A stretch of 49,091 nt of DNA, taken from Lentisphaeria bacterium. Lineage in GTDB: Bacteria > Verrucomicrobiota > Lentisphaeria > Victivallales > Victivallaceae. Each line of letters starts with the position of its first letter. Position 1 is the first letter of the stretch. The DNA lies in assembly GCA_017466125.1 (NCBI GenBank), contig JAFTUS010000085.1, forward strand, positions 1 to 49,091, read 5' to 3'. The notes under the pieces were generated by a model. That model was not told the DNA's origin, made no database searches, and saw only the letters and a program-made list of their open reading frames with translations. Below, one piece after another: positions 18,143 through 25,204 of the stretch. The position numbers and the translations under genes were made by a program.

Positions 18143-19789
18143 TTAACGTTTGAAACACTTGTTGAGATGCTCCGTTTCGGGAGCTTTGGTAAGAAGACTT
18201 ACCACGACCAATGCGATAATTGCCAGAGGCAAACTATAAACAAAAGTATCCACAAAGGGCCACGGATGAGCGGAAATAAGTTCATCTTTTCCGAAAAGAG
18301 CTTTACAGATGCCCAGTGCGGCGGACTCTTTGCGGTGCAGAAAAAGCAGTCCGAAAAGGCTGACCGCGACCCCGGTGACAATGCTCGCCCATACTCCGGC
18401 GCGGGTGGCGCGTTTCCAGTAGAGTGCCGCCGCATAGGCGGGCAGAAACGCGGCGGCGCACACGCCGAAAAAGATCGCCGTACCGCGGGCGATGATACCG
18501 GGCGGCAGCAGGAAACCGAGGATCACGCTCATAATGATCCCGAAACAGACACCCGCGCGGGTGACAAGCGTGCTGTCTTTGCGTTTCGCAGAGATATTGG
18601 CACAGAGGTCATGACCGATCGCCGAACCGGTAACGTGAAAGAGAGAACTCAACGTTGACATTGCCGCAGAGAGCAGCGTCAGCGAGAAAATGTAGAGGAT
18701 CACCCCCGGCAGAGCCAGACGGATGAAAAGCGGAATAATAATATCCGGATTGCCCCCGGCGGCTTCGATCGCAAGTTTGCCGGAAATGCCGTCGGCAATG
18801 CCTTTGCCGGAGTAGTAGAAAAATACGTTTGAAAGCGCGCCGACCATGTACGCCGAACCGACCGTTCCGAGAATAAAGACCGAACCGACCAGCACGGCAC
18901 GGTTGAGTTCTCTGCCGCTCTTGACGGTCATGAAGCGGACAGCGAGCTGCGGCTGTGCCAGCGCGCCGATGCCGACGCCGAGCATAAGACTGGATACCAG
19001 CGTCCACCACCAGACGGAGTTGAATGCGGGCATGACCGTCCAGCCCCGGTGACCGAGGGCGGCTTCAACGGGCATACGCTCCGCAACGAGGGGTGCCATA
19101 TCGGTCAACGCCTGATGAGCAGAGGTGATCCCGCCGAGTTTCCAGTAGCACATTCCAAGAAGTGCAAGCATACCGAAAAGCATGATGGAACCCATGAGGG
19201 CATCGACATACATCACCCCTTTGAGGCCGCCGAAAATCACATAAAAGGCGACGACTGCGGCGAAAACCGTCAACGCGATGCCGTAATTGATGCCCATGAC
19301 TTCCTGAAGGAAACGGGCTCCGCCGATCAGCACCACGCTGGAGTAGAGCGGCATAAAGAGGAAGATGACCAGAGCGATAAAGATTTTGATGCCGTTGGAT
19401 TGAAAACGGTTGCCGAGAAATTCCGGAAAGGTATTGGCTTCAAGGGCGGCTCCGATGCGGCGGGTACGGTAACCGAAGACCAGAAAGGCAAAAACGATGC
19501 CGATGGCGATATTCATGAAAGTCAGCCACATCAGCCCCATGCCGAACTGCCCGGCAACGCCGCCGAAACCGACCAGCGCAGAAGTGCTGATGAATGCCGC
19601 ACCGTAACTCATTGCCATAACGAAAGGATTGGCGGAGCGTCCCGCCAGAAGATAGTCCTGTTTCCCGGAGGTCTTGCGGTATCCGCGGTATCCCAAATAG
19701 GCGATGCCGAGCATATAGACGGCGATCAGAGTACCCAGAACCCATGTATTCATGCCGTTCTGAACAGCGGCGGCGAAGAGGATATCCAT
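18143..19789 (-). CDS. Sodium:solute symporter (SSS) family transporter
   Basis: 548 residues with about 13 predicted membrane helices, the usual size. SSS proteins take up a solute with Na+ across the inner membrane. Features are GRSANPFVMAMSYGAAFISTSALVGFGG near residues 50-77 (first unwound helix of the LeuT-like fold), the RRIGAALEANTFPEFLGNRF region, and SLTLLSAAMSTLSSLFHVTGSAIGHDL with the Ser/Thr sodium-site helix. The substrate is unknown; the layout recalls the PanF/PutP branch. GGAGGAG precedes the ATG. Its start codon overlaps the stop of a 40-residue accessory gene by one base, so translation is probably coupled. Confidence 0.92.
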   Translation of the reverse strand: MDILFAAAVQNGMNTWVLGTLIAVYMLGIAYLGYRGYRKTSGKQDYLLAGRSANPFVMAMSYGAAFISTSALVGFGGVAGQFGMGLMWLTFMNIAIGIVFAFLVFGYRTRRIGAALEANTFPEFLGNRFQSNGIKIFIALVIFLFMPLYSSVVLIGGARFLQEVMGINYGIALTVFAAVVAFYVIFGGLKGVMYVDALMGSIMLFGMLALLGMCYWKLGGITSAHQALTDMAPLVAERMPVEAALGHRGWTVMPAFNSVWWWTLVSSLMLGVGIGALAQPQLAVRFMTVKSGRELNRAVLVGSVFILGTVGSAYMVGALSNVFFYYSGKGIADGISGKLAIEAAGGNPDIIIPLFIRLALPGVILYIFSLTLLSAAMSTLSSLFHVTGSAIGHDLCANISAKRKDSTLVTRAGVCFGIIMSVILGFLLPPGIIARGTAIFFGVCAAAFLPAYAAALYWKRATRAGVWASIVTGVAVSLFGLLFLHRKESAALGICKALFGKDELISAHPWPFVDTFVYSLPLAIIALVVVSLLTKAPETEHLNKCFKR

Positions 19790-19911
19790 TATTTCTCCTC
19801 CTGATCGTTATGCCGGTTCCAGTTGACCGCACCGTAGATAACACCGAAAACGGTTACGATGATACTGCCGAGAATGGCGGCTGTTACGGAAAAATCTCCC
19901 AATCCAAACAT
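19789..19911 (-). CDS. Small single-helix accessory protein of the SSS symporter
   Basis: 40 residues, too short for most gene finders. It starts MFGLGDFSVTAAILGS, continues through one hydrophobic helix (about residues 8-27, ending FGVIYGAVNW), and ends in a charged tail NRHNDQEEK. This matches the design of known small symporter accessory proteins encoded just before SSS genes (MFGLGD start, VYGxxNW near the helix end). GAGGG lies before the ATG. The stop TAA shares one base with the symporter ATG. It likely binds or stabilises the symporter in the inner membrane (inference). Confidence 0.85.
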   Translation of the reverse strand: MFGLGDFSVTAAILGSIIVTVFGVIYGAVNWNRHNDQEEK

Positions 19912-19928
19912 CTTTTTACCCTCGAAAT

Positions 19929-19967
19929 GAAATAAGCGGACGAGGCGAACCCGTCCGCTATTATTTC
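19929..19967 (-). terminator. Possible terminator after rpmB
   Basis: On the minus strand an 8-bp stem AGCGGACG/CGTCCGCT, extended by GAAATA/TATTTC across a 2-base bulge, lies 40 bases after the rpmB stop and 17 bases before the accessory-protein start. The T-run is poor, so it may only weaken transcription into the symporter operon. Confidence 0.45.
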
Positions 19968-20007
19968 AGAAAAAAATCGTGAACTTGCTATTGTACCGCA
20001 GACGCAA

Positions 20008-20235
20008 TTACGCTTTGTCGAAATTGCCGGTACGAATGCAACGGACACACATCTTGACAGTTTTGACCGTGCCGTTGTCGTTGATTTTGACGTTCTGAAG
20101 ATTGACTTCAAAAGTACGTTTGACGTTTTTGACCACGTGCATACCGATACCGCCGGTCTTTTTCGCCAGACCCTTACGGGTGATGCAGCCGCCATTGGCT
20201 TTGGTCTTGCCGCACATTGCGCAAACTTTACTCAT
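20008..20235 (-). CDS. rpmB: 50S ribosomal protein L28
   Basis: 75 residues, standard for bL28. It begins SKVCAMCGK and continues with GLAKKTGGIGMHVVKNVKRTFEVNLQNV, typical of the family. Two CxxC pairs (CAMC and CVRC) indicate the zinc-binding form. The ATG at 20235 follows a GAGGA site; a longer start at 20280 has no such site. It lies 81 bases downstream of tRNA-Lys on the same strand and may be co-transcribed with it. rpmG, a frequent partner, is not adjacent. Confidence 0.96.
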   Translation of the reverse strand: MSKVCAMCGKTKANGGCITRKGLAKKTGGIGMHVVKNVKRTFEVNLQNVKINDNGTVKTVKMCVRCIRTGNFDKA

Positions 20236-20316
20236 TTTTTCCTCACTTTCCCGCACCCGCTCTTTGGAGTGTGCGGCCACGAATATCGTTAAAATTACTT
20301 ATTTACCGAAAAAAAA

Positions 20317-20392
20317 TGGTGAGTTGGCCGGGACTCGAACCCGGGACCACCGCCTTAAAAGGGCGATGCTCTACCGACTGAGCTACCAACCC
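20317..20392 (-). tRNA. tRNA-Lys(TTT)
   Basis: A 76-base cloverleaf with encoded CCA. The acceptor GGGTTGG pairs with CCAACTC (one G-U). The anticodon stem TCGCC/GGCGG holds loop CTTTTAA, so the anticodon is TTT. The T-arm is CCGGG/CCCGG with TTCGAGT. Confidence 0.97.
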
Positions 20393-20430
20393 ACCGAGAA
20401 AGATTGTCATGTTTCAGACAACGTTCACTT

Positions 20431-20458
20431 AAAATAATCCATTTTTTTTAAAATGCAA
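20431..20458 (-). promoter_or_regulatory. Putative sigma70 promoter of tRNA-Lys and rpmB
   Basis: TTGCAT, 16 bases, then TATTTT on the minus strand, 38 bases before the tRNA. It shares TGGATTATTTTA with the tRNA-Asp promoter candidate. Confidence 0.5.
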
Positions 20459-20510
20459 ATACAAAAAACACTTTTTTTCAATTTTTTTGCTGTTTTTTCT
20501 GATTTTGATA

Positions 20511-20780
20511 GGCTCTGTACGAAAGGTTGACTGATTTTTACAGGGGCTTCGGAATGCTTCGTCCGCTCAACGCCCCGATAAAATACGCTGCGCTCTTTTA
20601 TCGGGGCATCGCTCCCGGCGAGAGGTATTGCCGCGATGCGGCAATGTTGACGCTTCGCTTATACTTTCGCCGCCATTTTAAGGCGGCGACCAGCGTTCCG
20701 CCGCTGGACCACGTGCGGGTAGCACCCGCTGGCGAGTACGCGCTGCGCGCGAATTTTTTTTAAAGCGCGCGGATTTTTTT
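20511..20780 (+). repeat. Mosaic structured repeat R, copy R5 (cleanest core copy)
   Basis: Leader GGCTCTGTACGAAA, then stem-loops in order: CCCCGATAAAA/TTTTATCGGGG, ATTGCCGC/GCGGCAAT, CGCCGCC/GGCGGCG, CCAGCG/CGCTGG, GCGGGT/ACCCGC, and GCGCGC hairpins with T-runs. The terminal hairpin occurs twice (about 20745-20760 and 20763-20780). The T-run ends 12 bases from the stop codon of the YibE/F-like gene. The 400-base gap 20393-20792 holds nothing else beyond the tRNA promoter. Confidence 0.9.
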
Positions 20781-20792
20781 ATCAGTCTATGT

Positions 20793-21875
20793 TTAGTACA
20801 CAGCCTTTTGATAAAAGTATGCCGCAAAGACAGCGGTAAAGGGAGCCACCAGCACCAGACCGAAACTGCCGATAAGCGTCCTGACGATTTCAGAGGCGAC
20901 CAGCGGGTTGTTGATGAATTCCAGCGGCGGCGTCCCCTGGGCGCAGAACATCATCAGCAACGTGATATAACCGCCGGAATAGGCTAAAAGCAGGGTCGTT
21001 GTCATCGTTCCGGTGACACTGCGCCCGATGCGGAAGCCGGAGAGCATCAACTCCCGCCGGGAGAGGCCGGGGGAGTGGCGGTGAACCTCCTCCACCCCGG
21101 CGGCAATATCCATGGCAAGATCCATGACCGCCCCCGAACAGCCGAGGATCAACGCCCCGGCAAAGAGATCACGCAAGTCCAGAAAATCGAACCCCGAATA
21201 GAAAAGTGCCTGCGAAAAGGGCATGACCGCCCCGTTGAGTTTCATCAGCACCGTAAAAAGATGCGCCAGAAGCAGACTGCTCAACACCCCCGCGACCGAC
21301 CCGCAGAATGCCGCCACCCCCTTGCGGTTGAAGCCGGCGACCGCAAAGATGATCGCCGCCGTCAGAAAGAGAGTACAGACAAAACCCGCAAGCGAACCGC
21401 TCCACCCCGCCAAAATCAGCGGAATAAGTCCTTTCCAGACGACCACACAACTGACCGCAAAACTGGCGAGAGCCTTGACCCCCGTCCAACCGCCGAAAAG
21501 AATGAGAAAAAGCGAAAACGCTCCCGCCAGAATAAAGATCCAGTGGGTGCGGAAATGGTCTTTGACGGTCAATTCTCCTGTTTCAGAAAAAACTGCTGTT
21601 GCCGTATCGCCCGCCTTGAAGAGTTTGTCCAGTTCCATCTGGGCGCGCAGTTCATTGTTGCCGTCGCGCAGAGTTCCGTCAGGCAGTTTCAGTTTCAAAT
21701 GCTGTGAACCGTAAAGCAGCAGACCGTGTTTCTGCAAATCGCTGTTATCCGCCTCAAGCACCTTGACCCGGATCATCTTCCCCGCACCGCCCACCGGCAG
21801 AACAGGCGGCGGCACCAGCCACAGCCCTGCAAGCAGAAGCGTCAGAACGCCAAGCAGTATACCGTCTTTTTTCAT
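20793..21875 (-). CDS. YibE/F-like family membrane protein
   Basis: 360 residues. A short N-terminal helix (about residues 5-22) is followed by a roughly 95-residue periplasmic domain rich in beta strands (MIRVKVLEADNSDLQ onward), then about eight membrane helices. The helical part, with DLFAGALILGCSGAVMDLAMDIAAGVEEVH and SGFRIGRSVTGTMTTTLLLAYSGGYITLLMM, is typical of YibE/F proteins, predicted permeases with no firm substrate. The ATG at 21875 is 4 bases after the alkaline phosphatase stop, and no clear ribosome-binding site is seen, which suggests coupled translation. Linkage to a phosphatase hints at phosphate or metal supply, but this is speculative. Confidence 0.85.
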   Translation of the reverse strand: MKKDGILLGVLTLLLAGLWLVPPPVLPVGGAGKMIRVKVLEADNSDLQKHGLLLYGSQHLKLKLPDGTLRDGNNELRAQMELDKLFKAGDTATAVFSETGELTVKDHFRTHWIFILAGAFSLFLILFGGWTGVKALASFAVSCVVVWKGLIPLILAGWSGSLAGFVCTLFLTAAIIFAVAGFNRKGVAAFCGSVAGVLSSLLLAHLFTVLMKLNGAVMPFSQALFYSGFDFLDLRDLFAGALILGCSGAVMDLAMDIAAGVEEVHRHSPGLSRRELMLSGFRIGRSVTGTMTTTLLLAYSGGYITLLMMFCAQGTPPLEFINNPLVASEIVRTLIGSFGLVLVAPFTAVFAAYFYQKAVY

Positions 21876-21879
21876 CGCA

Positions 21880-23244
21880 TCAGAAAGAGATGATTTTTTC
21901 CCAAAATCCTTTTGTTTCAACAGGAGTCATCAACGCTTTGAACTTTTTGGCAATATCGGTATTGTCGATAAATCCGGAGAAGTTCTCTGCTCCGCAGCCG
22001 CTTGCCGTTGTCAACACCGGCAGAGCGGTATGCGCTCCGCTGGTCCAGCCGACCCCGGCTTTGCCGGAGATCGTGCGCCGCACCGCCGCCGGAAGTTTGC
22101 CTTTGGCGTACTCTTTTTCCAGATATTGGATCTCCTTTGCTTTGAGCGTCATGGGAGACTTGCCCTCAAAACGGAAACCGAAATATTCTGTAAGCAGCGG
22201 TTTTACCTCTTCAAAGGAAAGTTTTCTGTCTTTGTTCGCCTCTTTCAGGATATGGGCGAATTTTCCAATGGTGACTTTCTGATTTGCCAGACGGTCCACC
22301 CAGAGGTTGTAGCCGCTCCCGGCAAAGCCCATGGTCATACCGCCGGTTTCGTGGTCGCCGGTCACGACGATCAGAGTTTCAGCGGGGTGCTTTTCGGCGA
22401 ATTTGACGGCAACCCGGATCGCCTTGTCGAAAGCGAGCAGTTCGTGGAGGTTTTCGGCGGCATCGTTGGCGTGTCCCGCCCAGTCGATCGCTCCGCCCTC
22501 AACCATCATGAAAAATCCGTTCGGTCCCTCCAGAAGTTCGATCCCCTTGGCAACCATATCGTGAAGATCGGCACCGGGGTCGCCGCCGTCGAGTGCGGCG
22601 GTGATCCGTCCGCTTTTGCTGTGCATGACCGCTTTTTTATCGGCGGCAGTCAGGCTTTTCAGACCGTCTGCCCCGCAAACGACCTTATAGCCGTTCTTCC
22701 GGGCGAGTTCCATGATATCGCCCTTGTAGTTGGGGTTCTTTTTGTCGTTGCGCCCGAAAAGGTCGCCTCCGGCAAAGAAATCAAAGTTGGAATTCACCAT
22801 ATCCAGCCCGATATTGTACCCCTCGCCCCGGCTTTTGCGGTGAGCGAAAAAACCGCCGGGAGTGGCGTGATTGAGGTTGACCGACGTGATGATGCCGACC
22901 TTGTAACCGTTCTTTTTGGCAACCTCTGCCATGGATTCGATTTTTTTGCCGCCGGTATCCACGCCGAGTTTGCCGTTGTGCGTCTTGACTCCGCAGGCAA
23001 TGGCAGTCGCCGCGGCGGCGGAATCCGTCACCAGCGAACTGGCGGAAGAGGTACGGGTCGCCGCGCTGAAAGGCATGTGGTTCATCACCAGCGTTTCGCC
23101 TCTGGTGCGGGCGAACTCCTCACCGATCATGCGCTGGGGGACAGACATGCCGTCACCGATGAAAAGAAAAAGATATTTCGGTTTTTCCGCCGCAGAACAG
23201 ACCGCTGCGAAGAGTAAAACAACGAGAAACAGATATTTTTTCAT
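21880..23244 (-). CDS. Secreted alkaline phosphatase
   Basis: 454 residues with an N-terminal Sec signal (KKYLFLVVLLFAAVCSA; probable cleavage before AEKP). It hydrolyses phosphate monoesters in the periplasm or outside. PhoA-superfamily signs: metal-binding IGDGMS (residues 29-34), nucleophile Ser75 in VTDSAAAATA, GDHETGG, and the C-terminal SGAHTALPV with the last metal-ligand His. The Cys in the signal region does not form a good lipobox. AAAGGA precedes the ATG. It is followed by the YibE/F-like gene and is divergent from nth; both promoters contain TATAGTATA. Confidence 0.95.
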   Translation of the reverse strand: MKKYLFLVVLLFAAVCSAAEKPKYLFLFIGDGMSVPQRMIGEEFARTRGETLVMNHMPFSAATRTSSASSLVTDSAAAATAIACGVKTHNGKLGVDTGGKKIESMAEVAKKNGYKVGIITSVNLNHATPGGFFAHRKSRGEGYNIGLDMVNSNFDFFAGGDLFGRNDKKNPNYKGDIMELARKNGYKVVCGADGLKSLTAADKKAVMHSKSGRITAALDGGDPGADLHDMVAKGIELLEGPNGFFMMVEGGAIDWAGHANDAAENLHELLAFDKAIRVAVKFAEKHPAETLIVVTGDHETGGMTMGFAGSGYNLWVDRLANQKVTIGKFAHILKEANKDRKLSFEEVKPLLTEYFGFRFEGKSPMTLKAKEIQYLEKEYAKGKLPAAVRRTISGKAGVGWTSGAHTALPVLTTASGCGAENFSGFIDNTDIAKKFKALMTPVETKGFWEKIISF

Positions 23245-23275
23245 AGGAAGTCCTTTCTGTAAAATAATGCGCTAT

Positions 23276-23304
23276 ACTATACAGCAATCAGAGTGAAAAT
23301 GCAA
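23276..23304 (-). promoter_or_regulatory. Putative promoter of the alkaline phosphatase operon
   Basis: TTGCAT, 17 bases, then TATAGT on the minus strand, 31 bases before the ATG. The -10 is part of TATAGTATA, which also forms the -10 region of the divergent nth promoter. No Pho-box-like direct repeat is obvious. Confidence 0.55.
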
Positions 23305-23333
23305 TCATTTTTTCAGAAACAGTTCCGTTTTTC

Positions 23334-23362
23334 TTGAATACTTGACTGAGGTGTGGTATAGT
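23334..23362 (+). promoter_or_regulatory. Putative promoter of nth, with palindrome
   Basis: TTGAAT, 17 bases, then TATAGT. The -10 lies in the palindrome GGTATAGTATACC (23355-23367), directly before the ribosome-binding site. A repressor site is possible but unproven. Confidence 0.55.
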
Positions 23363-23378
23363 ATACCGGAGGAACATT

Positions 23379-24017
23379 ATGGCTACCAGACAAACATGGC
23401 AAAAATTATATGACCTTCTTTTTGAAGAGTACGGCTTCTGCGGGTGTCCGCTGAAGCACGAAACTGCGTTTCAACTGCTGGCGGCAGTGATGCTTTCGGC
23501 GCAGTGCCGCGATGAACGGGTCAATCAGGTCACGGAAACTCTCTTCGCCGTTGCGCCGGACGCCCGCTCCATGGCGGAAATGCCGCAGGAAACTGTTGCA
23601 GAGATCATCCGCCCCTGCGGGCTTTTTCAAACCAAAAGTGCCAACCTTATCGCCGCTGCCAAACGGATCATGGAAGTATACCACGGCGACGTGCCGGATA
23701 CCATGGAAGAACTGGTCACATTGCCCGGTATCGGGCGGAAAAGTGCCAACGTCCTGCTGGGAAATGCGTTTCAGAAACCCGGATTTCCGGTAGATACCCA
23801 TGTCAGACGGGTGCTGAACCGCATCGGTGCAGTGGATGTTCAGGAGCCGGAAAAGATCGAGATGACCGTCAACAGCAAAGTCGCCCCCGGACTCTGGTGC
23901 AACTTCTCCCACCTCATCATCCGGCACGGCAGACAGGTCTGTTCCGCCGGACGCCCGAAGTGCGGCAGTTGTGTTTTGAAAGATATGTGCAAAAAACGAG
24001 GCATAAAAAAAATATGA
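23379..24017 (+). CDS. nth: Endonuclease III (base excision repair)
   Basis: 212 residues. It is a DNA glycosylase/AP lyase that removes oxidised pyrimidines. The helix-hairpin-helix is LPGIGRKSANVLL with catalytic Lys121, and the catalytic Asp139 lies in VDTHVRR. A [4Fe-4S] cluster is bound by Cys188, 195, 198 and 204 (C-x6-C-x2-C-x5-C), the classic Nth spacing. GGAGGA precedes the ATG. The stop overlaps the next gene's start in ATGA. Confidence 0.98.
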   Translation: MATRQTWQKLYDLLFEEYGFCGCPLKHETAFQLLAAVMLSAQCRDERVNQVTETLFAVAPDARSMAEMPQETVAEIIRPCGLFQTKSANLIAAAKRIMEVYHGDVPDTMEELVTLPGIGRKSANVLLGNAFQKPGFPVDTHVRRVLNRIGAVDVQEPEKIEMTVNSKVAPGLWCNFSHLIIRHGRQVCSAGRPKCGSCVLKDMCKKRGIKKI

Positions 24018-24679
24018 ATATTCTGAAACAGAAATTCCGCTCCATCAAGAAATTTCCCACCTGGATCTACTGGCTCCCGGCAAGGCTGATGCAGCTCTCG
24101 CTGCATACGCTCTACCGCTATGAGATGATCGACCCCGAAAACCGGGCGGAAAACGCGCGCGGCATGGTCGGCGTCTGTTGGCACAACCGGCTCTTTTTCT
24201 TTGCGGCGGCTTTTCCCGCTTCTGTACGCAAACGCACCTGTGCGGTGGTCAGTGCCTCCCGTGACGGGCAGTATATTGCGGATTTCATCTCCATTCTGGG
24301 GTTGCGCAGTCTGCGGGGTTCCTCCTCGCGCGGCGGAGCCAGAGCGCAGCATCAGGCAGTGAACGCCCTCCGGGCGGGGTTGAACGTCTGTTTTACGCCC
24401 GACGGTCCCCGCGGACCGAAGTACAAGATGAAAAACGGTCCCATCCAACTGGCAAGTCTGATGCAGACCCAGATCCTGCCGTTGAGCATCAATTACAGTT
24501 CATGCTGGTCGGTGAAAAGCTGGGACAACTTTCAGATCCCCAAACCTTTCAGCAAGGTGCAGGTCATCGTCGGGACTCCGGTCAGCGTACCTGCCGACCT
24601 GAGCCGTGAAGAGATGGAAATTTACCGCCAGAAGGCGGAAGATGCTTTAATGGCGATCACGCTTGACCCGCCGCTGTAA
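24014..24679 (+). CDS. DUF374 lysophospholipid acyltransferase-family protein
   Basis: 221 residues. DUF374 proteins belong to the lysophospholipid acyltransferase superfamily and are thought to act on lipid A or phospholipid precursors at the inner membrane. Motifs in order: VCWHNRLFFFAAAF (WHxRL block with the catalytic-type His, near residue 50), VSASRDGQYIADF, SSSRGGARA and TPDGPRGPKYKMKNGP. The ATG at 24014 overlaps the nth stop by 4 bases. The last 33 bases overlap the end of the convergent lipoprotein gene. The exact acyl acceptor is unknown. Confidence 0.9.
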   Translation: MNILKQKFRSIKKFPTWIYWLPARLMQLSLHTLYRYEMIDPENRAENARGMVGVCWHNRLFFFAAAFPASVRKRTCAVVSASRDGQYIADFISILGLRSLRGSSSRGGARAQHQAVNALRAGLNVCFTPDGPRGPKYKMKNGPIQLASLMQTQILPLSINYSSCWSVKSWDNFQIPKPFSKVQVIVGTPVSVPADLSREEMEIYRQKAEDALMAITLDPPL

Positions 24680-25051
24680 CGGTTCGCGCCCGTCCACGAT
24701 GGCGGTCGGCAGCGGTTCGGTGTACATGATCCACTGCATATCCCGCGCCAGAAACTCTCCGGCAAAACCGATCACCACCCGTTTGTCGTCGAGCGTCCAG
24801 ATCACTTTTGCCTGTCCGCTGCGGTCCGCCATGTACTTGATTTCCAGTTTCGGTTCGGTCGTCATGCAGGCGTAATGATCCCGCGGGGAGAGGGTCTTGG
24901 GGGAATTTTTCAGCGAGTCCTTTGCCAGCAGCACAAGGGTTTTCTCCTCCCGTTCCGAAAGAACCCGGAAGCGTTGACCGTTGATCATCGCCGTTTCATA
25001 GCATCCGCAAAGGAGAAATGCGGTAAAAACCGTCAGAAAAAATATCCTCAT
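24647..25051 (-). CDS. Small putative lipoprotein, function unknown
   Basis: 134 residues. It starts with a lipoprotein signal (RIFFLTVFTAFLLCGC) with the lipidated Cys at residue 17, preceded by LLCG, an acceptable though unusual lipobox. The mature part is mixed alpha/beta and shows no motif I recognise (segments KLEIKYMADRSGQAKVIWTLDDKRVVIGF). AAAGGA precedes the ATG. It is a single gene, convergent with and overlapping the DUF374 gene by 33 bases. Confidence 0.75.
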   Translation of the reverse strand: MRIFFLTVFTAFLLCGCYETAMINGQRFRVLSEREEKTLVLLAKDSLKNSPKTLSPRDHYACMTTEPKLEIKYMADRSGQAKVIWTLDDKRVVIGFAGEFLARDMQWIMYTEPLPTAIVDGREPLQRRVKRDRH

Positions 25052-25146
25052 AAAAAACGTCCTTTATTTTTGAATAAATATAGCACGTTCTTCTCTGAAT
25101 ACAAGCACCCTGCTGCAAATATTTCAGTTTAAATCGCGCACCATAT

Positions 25147-25190
25147 ACAAAAAACGCTGCCTTTGCCGTTTCCGGTATCAGGCAGCGTTT
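25147..25190 (-). terminator. Intrinsic terminator after the long SSS symporter
   Basis: An 11-bp stem AAACGCTGCCT (25152-25162) with its complement at 25180-25190, then a T-run on the minus strand, 14 bases past the symporter stop. Confidence 0.85.
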
Positions 25191-25204
25191 CTGTTGTTCA
25201 GCAC

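Noticed and set aside
20236..20316. Hairpin CCGCAC/GTGCGG in the rpmB leader as an autoregulatory site
   Set aside because: The stem is short and lies between tRNA-Lys and rpmB, where it may only be a processing remnant; a single example gives no support.
20527..20763. Short frames sharing the peptide LRLYFRRHFKAATSVPPLD in R2, R5, R6 and R7
   Set aside because: They arise from the conserved stem sequences of the R elements. Differences between copies keep base pairing but change amino acids (for example Ser to Asn), and the frames lack binding sites.
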